The translations under genes were made by a program, and so were the position numbers. The notes below the pieces were generated by a model. It was not told where the DNA came from. It searched no databases and was given only the letters and a program-made list of their open reading frames with translations. This document shows, one piece after another, positions 28,189 to 38,100 of a stretch of DNA of 53,995 nt (its first letter is position 1; every line of letters starts with the position of its first letter). Source of the stretch: Microcystis aeruginosa Ma_SC_T_19800800_S464 (GTDB taxonomy: Bacteria > Cyanobacteriota > Cyanobacteriia > Cyanobacteriales > Microcystaceae). The DNA lies in assembly GCA_007095785.1 (NCBI GenBank), contig SFBL01000106.1:1-53995 (forward strand), given 5' to 3'.

Positions 28189-28613
28189 AATCGCAAAATA
28201 TCTCTACATCTTCAAAATAGTTTAAACAGCTTAACGGGACTATATTTATCTGACGACAAAGTTTTTGTTGGTAAATCTGAATTTTTTGTTAAAATGATAA
28301 CGATTATCATTCTAAGCAGGACACCTTTGCAAACAAATGAACTACTTGACAAAATAAACTAATTGTGTTCTAGAACTCTGCCCTCAATTAACTAGGGAGA
28401 TACTCAAGACTTTTTCGGTGACTAGGAAAATCAATTTTTCCAGATTTCCGTACCGGAGATAAACCCAAAGACGAGGGAATAACCCGATAGCTTTCATTAG
28501 TTATCGTCTAGATGCCCAGAAAAATAAATACTCTAGCAAAGGGTATTTATTGACATTGGTAAAATCAGAAAACTTTGCCGATTAATTAACTATTGGAGTC
28601 CGTAAAAATATCT
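28189..28613. other. Long leader/intergenic region before folE
   Basis: About 425 bp without a protein gene. It contains an excellent Fur box (28293-28311) about 300 bp before folE, followed by A/T-rich DNA with a GTTCTAGAAC palindrome near 28367-28376. The distance is too long for simple control of folE, so an independent short transcript is plausible. Confidence 0.6.
28293..28311. promoter_or_regulatory. Fur box
   Basis: AATGATAA (28293-28300) and TTATCATT (28304-28311) form a perfect inverted repeat with a 3-nt centre. It matches the Fur consensus GATAATGATAATCATTATC at 15 of 19 positions in the best register. No start codon of a recognised gene follows within 200 bp. Confidence 0.75.
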
Positions 28614-29270
28614 ATGACCTTAGCTAAGTCCAAAGCAATTTTCCACAATGATGACTACAATCACTTTCCCGAAGTGATTACCGAACCTAAATCGCCAGTA
28701 TCGGAAGCCGAGATGATGCAAGCGGTACGAACACTGCTGTTAGGATTAGGAGAAGATCCCGATCGCGAAGGTTTACGAGACACTCCTAAACGAGTAGTAA
28801 AAGCCCTAAAATTTCTCACTTCTGGTTATCAGCAATCCCTAGATGAATTGCTGAATGGGGCAGTTTTTCACGAGAATGCTAACGAGATGGTTTTAATCCG
28901 AGACATCGATATTTTTAGCTCCTGTGAACACCATATTTTACCCATTATCGGCCGCGCTCATGTTGCCTATATTCCTAACGGGAAAGTGATCGGTTTATCG
29001 AAAATTGCCCGCATCTGTGAAATGTACGCCAGACGACTGCAAGTACAGGAACGTTTAACCGCACAAATTGCCGATGCTTTACAAGGATTACTGCAACCTC
29101 AAGGGGTAGCTGTGGTGATTGAAGCGACTCATATGTGTATGGTAATGCGCGGGGTTGAAAAACCCGGTTCTTGGACTTCTACGAGTGCCATGCGCGGTAT
29201 TTTTGCTGATTCTGCTAAGACTCGTCAAGAGTTTATGAGTTTGATTCGTCATAGTCCCGATTTTCACTAA
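28614..29270 (+). CDS. folE: GTP cyclohydrolase I
   Basis: FolE converts GTP to dihydroneopterin triphosphate, the first step of folate/pterin synthesis. The start is the ATG at 28614 ([10 protein letters not shown]), 218 residues; the frame runs back to a TTG at 28593. Zinc and active-site motifs are [15 protein letters not shown] (Cys/His near residue 105) and [13 protein letters not shown] (second Cys near 175). [18 protein letters not shown] is fully conserved. It is the zinc-dependent FolE1 type, not FolE2. Confidence 0.95.
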   Translation: MTLAKSKAIFHNDDYNHFPEVITEPKSPVSEAEMMQAVRTLLLGLGEDPDREGLRDTPKRVVKALKFLTSGYQQSLDELLNGAVFHENANEMVLIRDIDIFSSCEHHILPIIGRAHVAYIPNGKVIGLSKIARICEMYARRLQVQERLTAQIADALQGLLQPQGVAVVIEATHMCMVMRGVEKPGSWTSTSAMRGIFADSAKTRQEFMSLIRHSPDFH

Positions 29271-29278
29271 TTAGTCAG

Positions 29279-29318
29279 GGGGATCAGGATTATTTGATTG
29301 TCCTATCCCCGGTTTTTT
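29279..29318 (+). terminator. folE terminator
   Basis: GGGGAT-C-AGGA pairs with TCCT-ATCCCC (one bulge), directly followed by GGTTTTTT. It lies 8 bp after the folE stop, a clear intrinsic terminator. Confidence 0.8.
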
Positions 29319-29386
29319 CCTAAGCAAAAAACTAGAGAAAACCTAGCTATTTACTGTTTACTTTTTATTTTTGACTCGCCGTTATC

Positions 29387-30367
29387 ATGCTGATTCGTCC
29401 CCGTCGTCTTCGTTACACTCCAGCGATTCGCCGTCTTGTTCGTGAAACCGAATTAACCGTTAATGACTTGATTTATCCCCTCTTTATCATGGAGGGAGAA
29501 AATCAAAGGGTTGCTATTCCTTCTATGCCCGATTGTTATCGTTATTCCCTCGATTTATTGCTCAAAGAAGTGGTTAATGCCTATAACTTAGGCATTAATG
29601 CCATCGCTCTTTTCCCCCTGATTGCCGAAGATAAAAAAGATAATTTCGGCAGAGAAAGTTATAATCCCGATGGTTTAGTGCCAAGGGCAGTGAAAGCGAT
29701 CAAAAAAGAAGTACCTGAAATAATTATTATCACCGATGTTGCTCTTGATCCTTTTTCAATTTATGGTCATGATGGTATCGTCCAAGACGGTAAAATTCTC
29801 AACGATGAAACCCTAGAAGTTTTAGTGACAATGTCGCTCTCGCAAGCGGCAGCTGGGACTAATTTCGTCGCTCCTTCCGATATGATGGATGGTAGGGTTG
29901 GGGCGATCCGTCGAGCTTTAGATGCGGCTGGCTATTTGGATGTGGGAATTCTCGCTTATACGGCTAAATATGCCTCTGCTTATTATGGTCCCTTCCGAGA
30001 TGCCTTAGAATCAGCGCCAAAATTTGGTGATAAGAAAACCTATCAAATGGATGGGGCTAATAGTCGGGAAGCGTTACGGGAAGCCAGTTTAGACATAACA
30101 GAAGGGGCAGATATTATTATGGTTAAGCCCGCTCTTGCCTACCTCGATATTATCCGTCGTCTGCGCGATAGTAGCCATCTTCCCGTTGCCGCTTACAATG
30201 TTAGTGGGGAATACGCCATGATTAAAGCGGCGGCAAAACAGGGCTGGATTGACGAAAAAAGCCTGATTTTGGAAACTTTAACCAGTATGAAACGAGCGGG
30301 GGCCGATTTGATTTTGACCTATTTTGCTCTCGATGTGGCATTAATGAAACAGGAGAGCCGATTTTAG
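29387..30367 (+). CDS. hemB: Porphobilinogen synthase (delta-aminolevulinate dehydratase)
   Basis: HemB condenses two 5-aminolevulinates to porphobilinogen, an early step toward heme, chlorophyll and bilins. The 326-residue protein has the two Schiff-base lysines in [17 protein letters not shown] (about residue 195) and [12 protein letters not shown] (about 248). [16 protein letters not shown] (about 118) replaces the Cys-rich zinc site of the animal/fungal enzymes with Asp, so a Mg-dependent form is expected. It ends convergently with, and overlaps by 4 bp, a CpcT-like gene. Confidence 0.96.
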   Translation: MLIRPRRLRYTPAIRRLVRETELTVNDLIYPLFIMEGENQRVAIPSMPDCYRYSLDLLLKEVVNAYNLGINAIALFPLIAEDKKDNFGRESYNPDGLVPRAVKAIKKEVPEIIIITDVALDPFSIYGHDGIVQDGKILNDETLEVLVTMSLSQAAAGTNFVAPSDMMDGRVGAIRRALDAAGYLDVGILAYTAKYASAYYGPFRDALESAPKFGDKKTYQMDGANSREALREASLDITEGADIIMVKPALAYLDIIRRLRDSSHLPVAAYNVSGEYAMIKAAAKQGWIDEKSLILETLTSMKRAGADLILTYFALDVALMKQESRF

Positions 30368-30972
30368 GGTTTTTGCCAGCGAAATTGATAGAAATTATCC
30401 CGCGCACCCCACAGCTGCCGCCCAAGGCTATCATAACCTCGATCGCTGGTATCCATGCCCTGGGAATGTAGAATAATTGTATTAGTTATTTTTACCGCAC
30501 CTCTGGCATTAGTGGGACAACCCTGGGGGGGAGTTTCTCCCCGATAACCCCCCGCTATCGGTTTTAAAAACACAGTACACACCGACTCGGCCAAATCTGA
30601 CACATTTAATTTTCTTTCTGTCAAGTCTTTGTTACAAAAATTAATAAAGTTAGGGGCATTATTTAACTTATAGGCTTTTGATTCCACAGTGGAATTATCG
30701 GGGCTAGGTTGAATGACTAAAATTCTTTGACGATAGGGTTGATTTAAGCGATCGATAATCGCCTGTTCCTGATAAAGATAAATATTATCCTGTTTGGGGG
30801 AAAAATCCACGGCACAGGTAGTCATTTGCACCTTAGCAATGCGGGGGTTAGTCTGCGCTTGTTGCGTCGTATCCATAACCCCAATTAAATGATTAGCCAC
30901 CCCCTGCACTTGCGGGTTAAGGGACAAAGATTGAGTGAGAAAAAATACTAGGGCGATCGAAGTTTTCAGCAT
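30364..30972 (-). CDS. CpcT/CpeT-family protein with signal peptide
   Basis: A 202-residue member of the CpcT/CpeT chromophore lyase family, seen in IYLYQEQAI with [20 protein letters not shown], and the C-terminal [19 protein letters not shown]. CpcT and CpeT attach phycocyanobilin or phycoerythrobilin to phycobiliprotein beta subunits in the cytoplasm. This one starts with a Sec-type signal ([16 protein letters not shown]), which would send it out of the cytoplasm, so a true bilin lyase role is doubtful. Its stop overlaps the hemB stop by 4 bp, tail to tail. Confidence 0.8.
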   Translation of the reverse strand: MLKTSIALVFFLTQSLSLNPQVQGVANHLIGVMDTTQQAQTNPRIAKVQMTTCAVDFSPKQDNIYLYQEQAIIDRLNQPYRQRILVIQPSPDNSTVESKAYKLNNAPNFINFCNKDLTERKLNVSDLAESVCTVFLKPIAGGYRGETPPQGCPTNARGAVKITNTIILHSQGMDTSDRGYDSLGRQLWGARDNFYQFRWQKP

Positions 30973-31049
30973 GAGCAGAGGCTTGATTCCGGTTAGTCTC
31001 TAATTAGCTTAAACTGATAAGCAGCAAGAGCAAAAATTCCCCTTTTCCC

Positions 31050-33128
31050 ATGACTAATCATCTGGCTAAATCTGAAAGTCTTTACCTGCGAAAACACGCC
31101 GAAAACCCGATCGATTGGTGGTATTGGTGTGACAGCGCCCTAGAAATTGCCAGGAGAGAAGATAAACCGATCTTTCTCTCGATCGGTTATTCTAGCTGTC
31201 ATTGGTGTACGGTTATGGAAGGAGAAGCTTTTTCCGATCGAGCCATTGCCGATTATCTCAATCAGTATTTTTTGCCGATCAAAGTTGATCGCGAGGAAAG
31301 ACCGGACATCGATAGCATCTATATGCAAGCATTGCAGATGATGGTCGGTCAAGGGGGTTGGCCGCTGAATGTCTTCCTAACACCCGATAGTTTAATTCCC
31401 TTCTATGGTGGCACCTATTTTCCCGTGCAACCGCGCTTTAACCGGCCCGGTTTTCTGCAAGTGTTGCAATCGGTACGTCGCTATTATGACGAGGAAAAAG
31501 ACAAATTAAGCAAATTTACGGCCGAAATGCTGGGCGCACTGCGTCAATCGGCTATTTTGCCGCGAGCAGAGACCAATTTAGCCGCTCCTTCCCTTTTAGC
31601 CACAGGAATCGAGAAAAATACGGCGGTGATTCAGGTTAATCCCAATAACTACGGTCGGCCCAGTTTTCCGATGATTCCCTATGCTAATCTGGCTTTGCAG
31701 GGCAGTCGCTTTGGTGACGATTTTGAGGATTCCCTCCAGCAAGCGGCCTATCAACGGGGGGAAGATCTGGCCTTGGGGGGAATCTATGACCATGTAGGGG
31801 GAGGATTCCATCGTTATACAGTGGATTCGACGTGGACAGTTCCCCATTTTGAAAAAATGCTCTACGATAACGGGCAAATTGTCGAATATTTAGCCAATTT
31901 GTGGAGTGCGGGTGATCGAGAAGCGGCCTTTGAGAGAGGGATTAAAGGCACGGTTAACTGGCTAAAACGGGAAATGACCGCCCCAGAAGGTTATTTTTAT
32001 GCGGCCCAAGATGCCGATAGTTTTGAGAAGGCCACGGATAGAGAACCGGAGGAAGGAGCCTTTTATGTCTGGTCGGATTTAGAGTTAAGGGATTATCTCT
32101 CGATCGAGGAATTGGGGCTGCTGCAGGCTAATTTTACCGTCACTGCCGAAGGGAATTTTGAGGGTCGTAATGTGTTGCAGCGTCGGCAAGGAGGAGAATT
32201 ATCAAAGGAGATAGAAAATATCCTCGATAAGTTATTTATTCGGCGTTATGGCAGTTCTCAGGCTCAATTAGCTCTTTTTCCCCCGGCCAGAGACAATCAG
32301 GAGGCGAAAACCGTCTCTTGGCCGGGACGAATTCCGGCGGTAACGGATACAAAAATGATCGTCGCTTGGAATAGTTTGATGATTTCCGGTTTGGCCCGGG
32401 CCTTTGCTGTCTTTGGCGAACCTTTGTACTGGCAAATGGCCACTCAAGCGGCCGAGTTTATTCTCAAGCATCAGTGGTTAGATGGACGTTTTCAGCGCTT
32501 GAATTATCAGGGTCAGGCATCGGTTTTGGCCCAATCGGAGGATTTTGCCTATTTTATTAAGGCTTTACTGGACTTGCAAACCGCTAAACCCCAAGAAACT
32601 CGCTGGTTAGAGGCTGCTATCGATCTACAAGGGGAATTCGATCGCTGGTTTTGGGCCGAGGATGAGGGAGGGTATTTTAATACCGCTTCTGATCATAGTC
32701 TCGATCTAATCGTGCGAGAACGGGGTTATACGGATAATGCTACCCCTTCGGCTAACGGAATTGCGATCGCTAATTTAGTTCGTCTGTCGCGATTGACGGA
32801 AAATCTAGAATATCTCGATCGGGCCGAAAAGGCCTTGCAATCTTTTAGTACCATCCTAGAAAAGTCCCCCACCGCTTGCCCCAGTTTATTTGTCGCTCTC
32901 GATCACTATCGTCACGGTTTCTGTCTGCGCGCCCCGGAAAGCTCGATCGAGCCGCTGTTAAATCGCTATTTACCCACTGCGGTGTATCGAGTCGATGCCA
33001 GTTTGCCCCATAGCACATTTGGGTTAATTTGTCAAGGGTTATGCTGCCTTGAACCGGCGGAAAATTTAGAACAGTTAGACCGACAAATTGTCGGGGTGAT
33101 GGCAGGGGAGTCAATACGGCTCGGTTAA
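31050..33128 (+). CDS. DUF255/thioredoxin-domain protein (YyaL/SPATA20 family)
   Basis: A 692-residue protein. The N-terminal thioredoxin-like domain (about 1-170) has the active-site-like SSCHWCTVMEGEAFSD (about residue 48) and GGWPLNVFLTPD. An (alpha/alpha)6-barrel region similar to N-acylglucosamine epimerase/glycosyl hydrolases follows, with GGIYDHVGGGFHRYTVD and VPHFEKMLYDN. The family is widespread from bacteria to mammals; its biochemical role is not established. It stands alone on the + strand. Confidence 0.9.
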   Translation: MTNHLAKSESLYLRKHAENPIDWWYWCDSALEIARREDKPIFLSIGYSSCHWCTVMEGEAFSDRAIADYLNQYFLPIKVDREERPDIDSIYMQALQMMVGQGGWPLNVFLTPDSLIPFYGGTYFPVQPRFNRPGFLQVLQSVRRYYDEEKDKLSKFTAEMLGALRQSAILPRAETNLAAPSLLATGIEKNTAVIQVNPNNYGRPSFPMIPYANLALQGSRFGDDFEDSLQQAAYQRGEDLALGGIYDHVGGGFHRYTVDSTWTVPHFEKMLYDNGQIVEYLANLWSAGDREAAFERGIKGTVNWLKREMTAPEGYFYAAQDADSFEKATDREPEEGAFYVWSDLELRDYLSIEELGLLQANFTVTAEGNFEGRNVLQRRQGGELSKEIENILDKLFIRRYGSSQAQLALFPPARDNQEAKTVSWPGRIPAVTDTKMIVAWNSLMISGLARAFAVFGEPLYWQMATQAAEFILKHQWLDGRFQRLNYQGQASVLAQSEDFAYFIKALLDLQTAKPQETRWLEAAIDLQGEFDRWFWAEDEGGYFNTASDHSLDLIVRERGYTDNATPSANGIAIANLVRLSRLTENLEYLDRAEKALQSFSTILEKSPTACPSLFVALDHYRHGFCLRAPESSIEPLLNRYLPTAVYRVDASLPHSTFGLICQGLCCLEPAENLEQLDRQIVGVMAGESIRLG

Positions 33129-33137
33129 CTTAAAGAT

Positions 33138-33194
33138 GGTGCGTTCCCCTTGATCAAACGATGGAGTAACAAGGATTGCATCAGGGAACGCACC
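33138..33194. repeat. 57-bp palindromic element, copy 2
   Basis: Same 11-bp arms (GGTGCGTTCCC and GGGAACGCACC) and same length as 14536-14592, with a different interior. It lies 10 bp after the DUF255 gene stop and could fold in its mRNA. Confidence 0.8.
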
Positions 33195-33311
33195 CTACTC
33201 GTGACAGAGCGATCGCACTCTCCCTAACGAGCGATTCACGCAGTTGGCGAATCTCCATTCCTACAAATTACAATTGAGTTAAGATATTTATTTAATTTAA
33301 ACAGGTGAGCG

Positions 33312-33620
33312 ATGAAATCAAAAGTCAGTATTGAAATAGAAAAGAGAGAAGGAAAATATTCTGCTTACAGTCCTGAAATTGAAGGATATATAGCAGAAGG
33401 AAATTCTTTAGATTCAGTCATTGATGCTATAAAACAAGCCATCCAATCCCATTGGCATCAACAAGAAGAAGAATCCAGCAAGACAACGGCCCAATCGCTT
33501 CTCGAACTTTTTGAAAATATTACAGCCGGCATGACCGAAACAGAAATCAACAATTTGCCGAGGGACGGCGCACAAGAACATGACCACTATATCTATGGTA
33601 TTCCTAAAAGCGATTCATGA
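33312..33620 (+). CDS. Antitoxin with HicB-like N-terminus
   Basis: A 102-residue protein. Residues 1-50 resemble the HicB partial RNase H fold (VSIEIEKREGKYSAYSPEIEGYIAEG and a following helix). Residues 60-102 resemble the C-terminal tail of VapB-type antitoxins (LPRDGAQEHDHYIYGIPK), which binds PIN toxins. Its stop overlaps the ATG of the PIN gene by 4 nt (ATGA), the usual antitoxin-first arrangement. It should neutralise the PIN RNase and repress the operon. Confidence 0.8.
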   Translation: MKSKVSIEIEKREGKYSAYSPEIEGYIAEGNSLDSVIDAIKQAIQSHWHQQEEESSKTTAQSLLELFENITAGMTETEINNLPRDGAQEHDHYIYGIPKSDS

Positions 33621-34024
33621 GAACTATCTTTGCTGATACATTTTATTGGACAGCATCCATCAATCCTAGGGATAATTGGCACGGTCAAGTAATTGCTATT
33701 ACTCGCAGATTAGAACAATTTTGTCTCGTGACAACTGAAGAAGTTTTAGCAGAAACTTTGACTTTTTTTTCAGCTTACGGGAGTCAGATGCGACAACGTG
33801 CTTGTCAACTGGTTCAAGGAATAATCAAAAATCCCAATATTCAGGTAGTCCACCAAACTCATGAATCATTTTTAGCAGGTCTAACTCTCTACCAAAATCG
33901 TCCTGACAAAGAATATAGTCTCATTGATTGTATCTCTATGCAGACGATGCGAGAACTGGAAATTATCGAGATATTGACCCATGATAAACATTTTACTCAG
34001 GAAGGTTTTGTCATTTTGCTATAA
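33617..34024 (+). CDS. PIN-domain toxin (VapC-like RNase)
   Basis: A 135-residue PIN domain. The acidic catalytic residues are visible: Asp in FADTFYW (residue 6), Glu in EEVLAE (about 45), Asp in YSLIDCIS (about 103) and Asp in THDKHF (about 121). VapC-type toxins cleave tRNA or rRNA. It overlaps the antitoxin gene by 4 nt and is translationally coupled. Confidence 0.88.
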   Translation: MRTIFADTFYWTASINPRDNWHGQVIAITRRLEQFCLVTTEEVLAETLTFFSAYGSQMRQRACQLVQGIIKNPNIQVVHQTHESFLAGLTLYQNRPDKEYSLIDCISMQTMRELEIIEILTHDKHFTQEGFVILL

Positions 34025-34080
34025 TGCGATCATCGTCGATTTTTAAGGGATTTAATCAAGTTAATAAAGGGAAAAAATAA

Positions 34081-34122
34081 CACCCCTCAACTGACTGAAT
34101 GAAGGGGCATTTATGCTATTTT
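34081..34122 (+). terminator. Possible terminator after the PIN toxin
   Basis: CACCCCT and AGGGGCA form a stem with a 15-nt loop, followed after a short gap by a T-rich stretch. It is weaker than the folE terminator. Confidence 0.4.
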
Positions 34123-34209
34123 TAGAAGCAATTTAGCCGACTTTTATGGCTTAAGTTTGCGCTTGAGGGTTGAAGCTGCGCCTAGTATTCCGAGGTAGAG
34201 GAGGAAAGT

Positions 34210-34304
34210 TATAGTCATTTCAATTAAGATTGAGAATAGCAATGCCAGAGTTCATAAGGGTTTAACCAGTCTAGAGTGTATCAGACTTATCTGAAATGAC
34301 TATA
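34210..34304. mobile_element. 95-bp MITE, copy 2
   Basis: Inverted second copy of the element at 6441-6535, identical in length, with TATAGTCATTTCA ends and TA at each terminus. The two interiors differ at roughly one base in seven by eye. Confidence 0.8.
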
Positions 34305-34460
34305 TAATTTGAGGAACACTATTAGATATGTAGATATGATTAGATAAGGTACAATGAAAGATGAAGATGCACCTACTTAAGCCATGAAACAAGTTCTCAA
34401 AAATATTGAGGGATCGGAGATTCCCACACTAATCGATACATGGATAGATATTCCTGTAAA

Positions 34461-34829
34461 TTAATCGATAGTAAAAAATGTGGGAAGTCCCGACAAAACA
34501 GTTATGGAATAATATGTATTGACTGGAACACCATGTAAAGGTGGTATGGCTAAACCACAACGCTGGAAAGTTTTATCCAAAATAGTTTTTTGCATACATC
34601 TTTTTACCGATTTTACCGGGATCAGGCAACTAATCCTACTAAAAGTTGCACCAGGAATACCTGGCACTATCGAAAATCTGTCATGATCATTTATACACTT
34701 ATATACTTGACCAGATTGAGCTATTTGAAAGTTTTTGTTTTCACTTAAGTTAAATGTTTTAGCTTGTCGAGACACAGTTAGTCCCAATAAAGTTAATACA
34801 GCCGTTATGTATATTACATTTGTTTTCAT
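34461..34829 (-). CDS. Hypothetical secreted Cys-containing protein
   Basis: A 122-residue protein with an N-terminal hydrophobic segment (VIYITAVLTLLGLTV) that reads as a signal peptide or anchor. The mature part has several cysteines and no known motif. It lies in a repeat-rich accessory stretch on the minus strand. The frame may be real because of the signal and an ordinary start, but there is no family support. Confidence 0.45.
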   Translation of the reverse strand: MKTNVIYITAVLTLLGLTVSRQAKTFNLSENKNFQIAQSGQVYKCINDHDRFSIVPGIPGATFSRISCLIPVKSVKRCMQKTILDKTFQRCGLAIPPLHGVPVNTYYSITVLSGLPTFFTID

Positions 34830-35168
34830 TAATGTATCTCCTCAAAGTGCAATCGCCCTCTAGCACCCAGGTCAAGCAACAACCGAACCCAACACCAAAG
34901 GCGCTTGAAAACAGCTATACACACTACCCCCCCGCACTGTATCTTACGATACATTTTCTCAATCTTTACATTCCTCTCCCTAACTAGGGTTTTGGTCTCT
35001 GGAATGATAGGAGCGAGTGCTGCTAAATCGGCGATTGCTTCGGGTGTAATAGCAAATCCGTTTTTAATAGTTTGATTAACTCCCAATCTAACTTTAAAAA
35101 CCCAGTTGGGTATTGTTCCACAACTTCCCACTTCCCACTATCCTATACCTTTTAAACAGGATTTAGTC
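34829..35168. other. Repeat-derived stretch upstream of the 34461-34829 gene
   Basis: A 100-residue minus-strand frame (34829-35131) spans this segment, but its sequence is not protein-like at the C-terminus and its first part comes from a dispersed element. Positions 35053-35116 match 52648-52711 over about 64 bp (shared GTTTTTAATAG, TGATTAACT and TTTAAAAACCC/TTGAAAAACCC blocks). I treat it as intergenic repeat DNA. Confidence 0.5.
35053..35116. repeat. Dispersed small inverted-repeat element, copy 1
   Basis: The ends AATCCGTTTTTAA and TTTAAAAACCCAGTT are imperfect inverted repeats. A related copy with the same order of blocks lies at 52648-52711. It has no coding capacity. Confidence 0.55.
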
Positions 35169-38100
35169 TTAGGTTGATTTGGCTTGGGCCAGCCAATCGA
35201 GGTTAAAGATTGCCTGATAGATGGGATTATGGACCCGCAGCCGGCCTTGGTCTTTGATCACTAACCCCGATAGAAGTAACTCTTTTTCTGGGGGGCTATC
35301 CTCGGCAATCACCTCTTTTTCCCTTAAAATCCGTTCATAGAGTCTCAGGAGCAACTGGGAGCGATGACTGTTGAGAAGCCGATCGCGAATAGTCCGCAGA
35401 TGTTCCGGTTCATCCTGAGCCTCCCAATTGTCAATGATCTTCTTCTGTACTAAGTCCTCAATCCAGGGGGCCTCACCATTGGGGGGAATCGGCGAGGTGG
35501 CGGTGCGAATTAACTGACAGAGTTTTTGGGTCAGAAAAGGTTGACCGTTTGTCCAGGCAAAGACTTCTTTTAAGACAGTTTGCGGGTTACTAAATTTCTC
35601 GGCCAATCCGCGCAGTAAAGGCTGGGCTTCGTGTTCCTTAAAACCCTCCAATTGAATTGAATGACCGATATTAAAAGGGGTGATTTGGTGGTCGGTAATT
35701 AAATCGGAGGGGGTGACAACACCGAAGAAAGCGAAGGTCAAACGCCGATAGAGCGGGTTAAAACCACGCTGGTTATAGCAGGAACGAATCAGGGCAAAAA
35801 AGTCATTAACCGCGAAATTTAAGCCCAAAACGCTATCAATTTCATCGATAAAAATCGCTATCGGTTTCGGGGGAGAACCGTCCAGTATCCCCACTTCCAG
35901 CAATAACACCTCTTCGATAAATTCGCCCAAGCGCTGCACTGCCGAGACATCTTCCCGTTCTTGCCACCAAGCTTTGAGATTAACCCTTTTGAGCAGGCCA
36001 AAACGTCGCCCTAACTCGAAGGCTATCCCCTTGTACCATTGGTCGGAACTAACATTTTCACTGCCGATACGGGTTAAATCAATGGGAGCGCAACAGATGC
36101 CCTCGTGTTGGAGGTGATCGATCATGCGTACCATTAAACTAGACTTACCCATTTGACGGGGATTGAGAACATAGCAAAAATCGCCGCGTTTGAGGGCTTT
36201 ATAGAGATAACGGTCGGCGGCGCGGACAACGTAGGTAGGGGCATCCATGGGCAAACTGCCCCCCACTTGATAGTCAAAGGTGCTAGATTCTTCGCTACTT
36301 CTGAGCAGTTCATTTTCAAACAGTAATTCTGCTTGGGTGGCCTTGAGAATTTCTAGGGTTTGGCTGAGTTCCTTAGTTCGTTCTTGCACTTTTTGTTCGA
36401 GAGTGCGGCTATACTCAGCTAATTCTTCAGTAAAGCGAATCCGTTCCGCTTCCGCCTGTTTTCGTTCGCTAATATCGGTAAAAGCGGTGATTGCATAGAT
36501 AATTTCTCCTTTTTCGTCAAAAACGGGCGTGGCATACACTTCTAGGGGGATAATCTTCTCGCCTTGGTGAATTTCTATATCATCCACCGTGTTTTTTTCC
36601 CCCCTTAAAGCTCGGACAATCGGATGGTATTCTGTGGGATACAATCGATCGGTTCCAGCTTGATATAACTGATAGGTTTCCCCCAACTCATTAGCCGTGG
36701 TGATATTAACTATCTCTTTTCCTAAAATCTCTTGGGCAGTTTGATTTGCATAATAGGGTTGACTACCAGCATCGAGGACGAATACCCCCACCGGCATCGC
36801 TTCTAAAAATTGCGCTAGTTGTCTCTGTTTGGCTTTGATTTCGGTGTAGAGTTTGGCGTTAGTAATTGCGATGGCAGCTTGACTGGAGAGCAGTTGCAGC
36901 ACTTCCAATCTTTCTTGGGTAAAAGCCCCGACGGTGAGATTATTTTCTAGATAGACAATTCCCCGCAGTTGTCCTTGGTCGAGGAGGGGTGTGCAGAGCA
37001 GCGATTTGGTTTGATGGGTTTTAATATAGGGATCGTTGCTAAAATTGCCCTGATGGACAGCATCGTTATTAAGAACGGTTTGACCGCTCCGGGCCACATA
37101 GTTAATAATTGAGACGGGAAGATGTTCTTCGAGCGCATTAGATTTAAAGACTGTCACCCTATCTTCCCGCACTGAACCGGAGGCTTCAATCGATAGTTGT
37201 CCCCCACTTTCTAGGATAAGATAGCCCAGCTGCGCCCCGGCATTTTCGATGAGAATTTTCATCAGGGTGGCGAGTAATTTATTTAAAACTATCTCGCTAG
37301 AAATGGCTTGGGAGGCCTTCATAATCGTGCCTAAATCTAACAGTTCTCCCGCATGACTAACTGAATTTTTTCTGGTGGTAGTTTTCCTAGTTTCGGTCAG
37401 GGAATTGGAACCATAATTATTGACCATTAACTGAGAATAGCGGCTTTCTATATCTTTGACTTTAGCTGTTGCTCCCCAAAGAGAATAGAGATAAGCAGCT
37501 TCATTGATGTAAGTTTTGGCAATTTTTACTTTACCCCAATCGAGATAGAATTTCGCCGCTAGTTCGTTAGCTAGTGCTTCTTCATTAATGTATTCATTTT
37601 CCTTGGCTTTAGCGATGGCTAGTTCGTAGTTTTCTATGGCTTCTAGATAGGATTGCTGCACCCGCTCTTTTTCCCCTTGCACTAAATAAAATTTATGGAG
37701 ATAGTTAGCGGGTGCTTGATTAGCCCATTCCCGTAGCTTTTTCTGATTATTCGTCACTCGTTCTAATACTTGCTGTTTTTGGTCATTATCCAGATGATTA
37801 TAAATAGCTAAATGGGCAAGGGAATCATAGAAATTATGCAGAGAAATCAAGAAAGTGGCGGTAGCTCCTCCCAGATATTTTTCGGCTTGTTTAGCGTTTT
37901 CAATGGCTTGTTCGTACTGTCCAAATAAATAACAAAGGTATAATTTATTAACAAATAAAGCACAGAGTCCGTAGAGATCATTAGCCTCTAGATGATACGG
38001 TAACATAAGAGTTTCTTGATAGTATTGTCCTTCTAAATTACCGGGATTTTCCGAGTGCCTCAGCAGATTTAAAACTGTTTGTCCGTAGATTTTTAGATAG

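Noticed and set aside
34384-34464. 26-residue + strand frame (MKQVLKNIEG...)
   Set aside because: Too short to support and overlaps the end of the minus-strand secreted protein gene.
34829-35131. 100-residue minus-strand frame
   Set aside because: Partly made of a dispersed element also found at 52648-52711; the C-terminal part is not protein-like.
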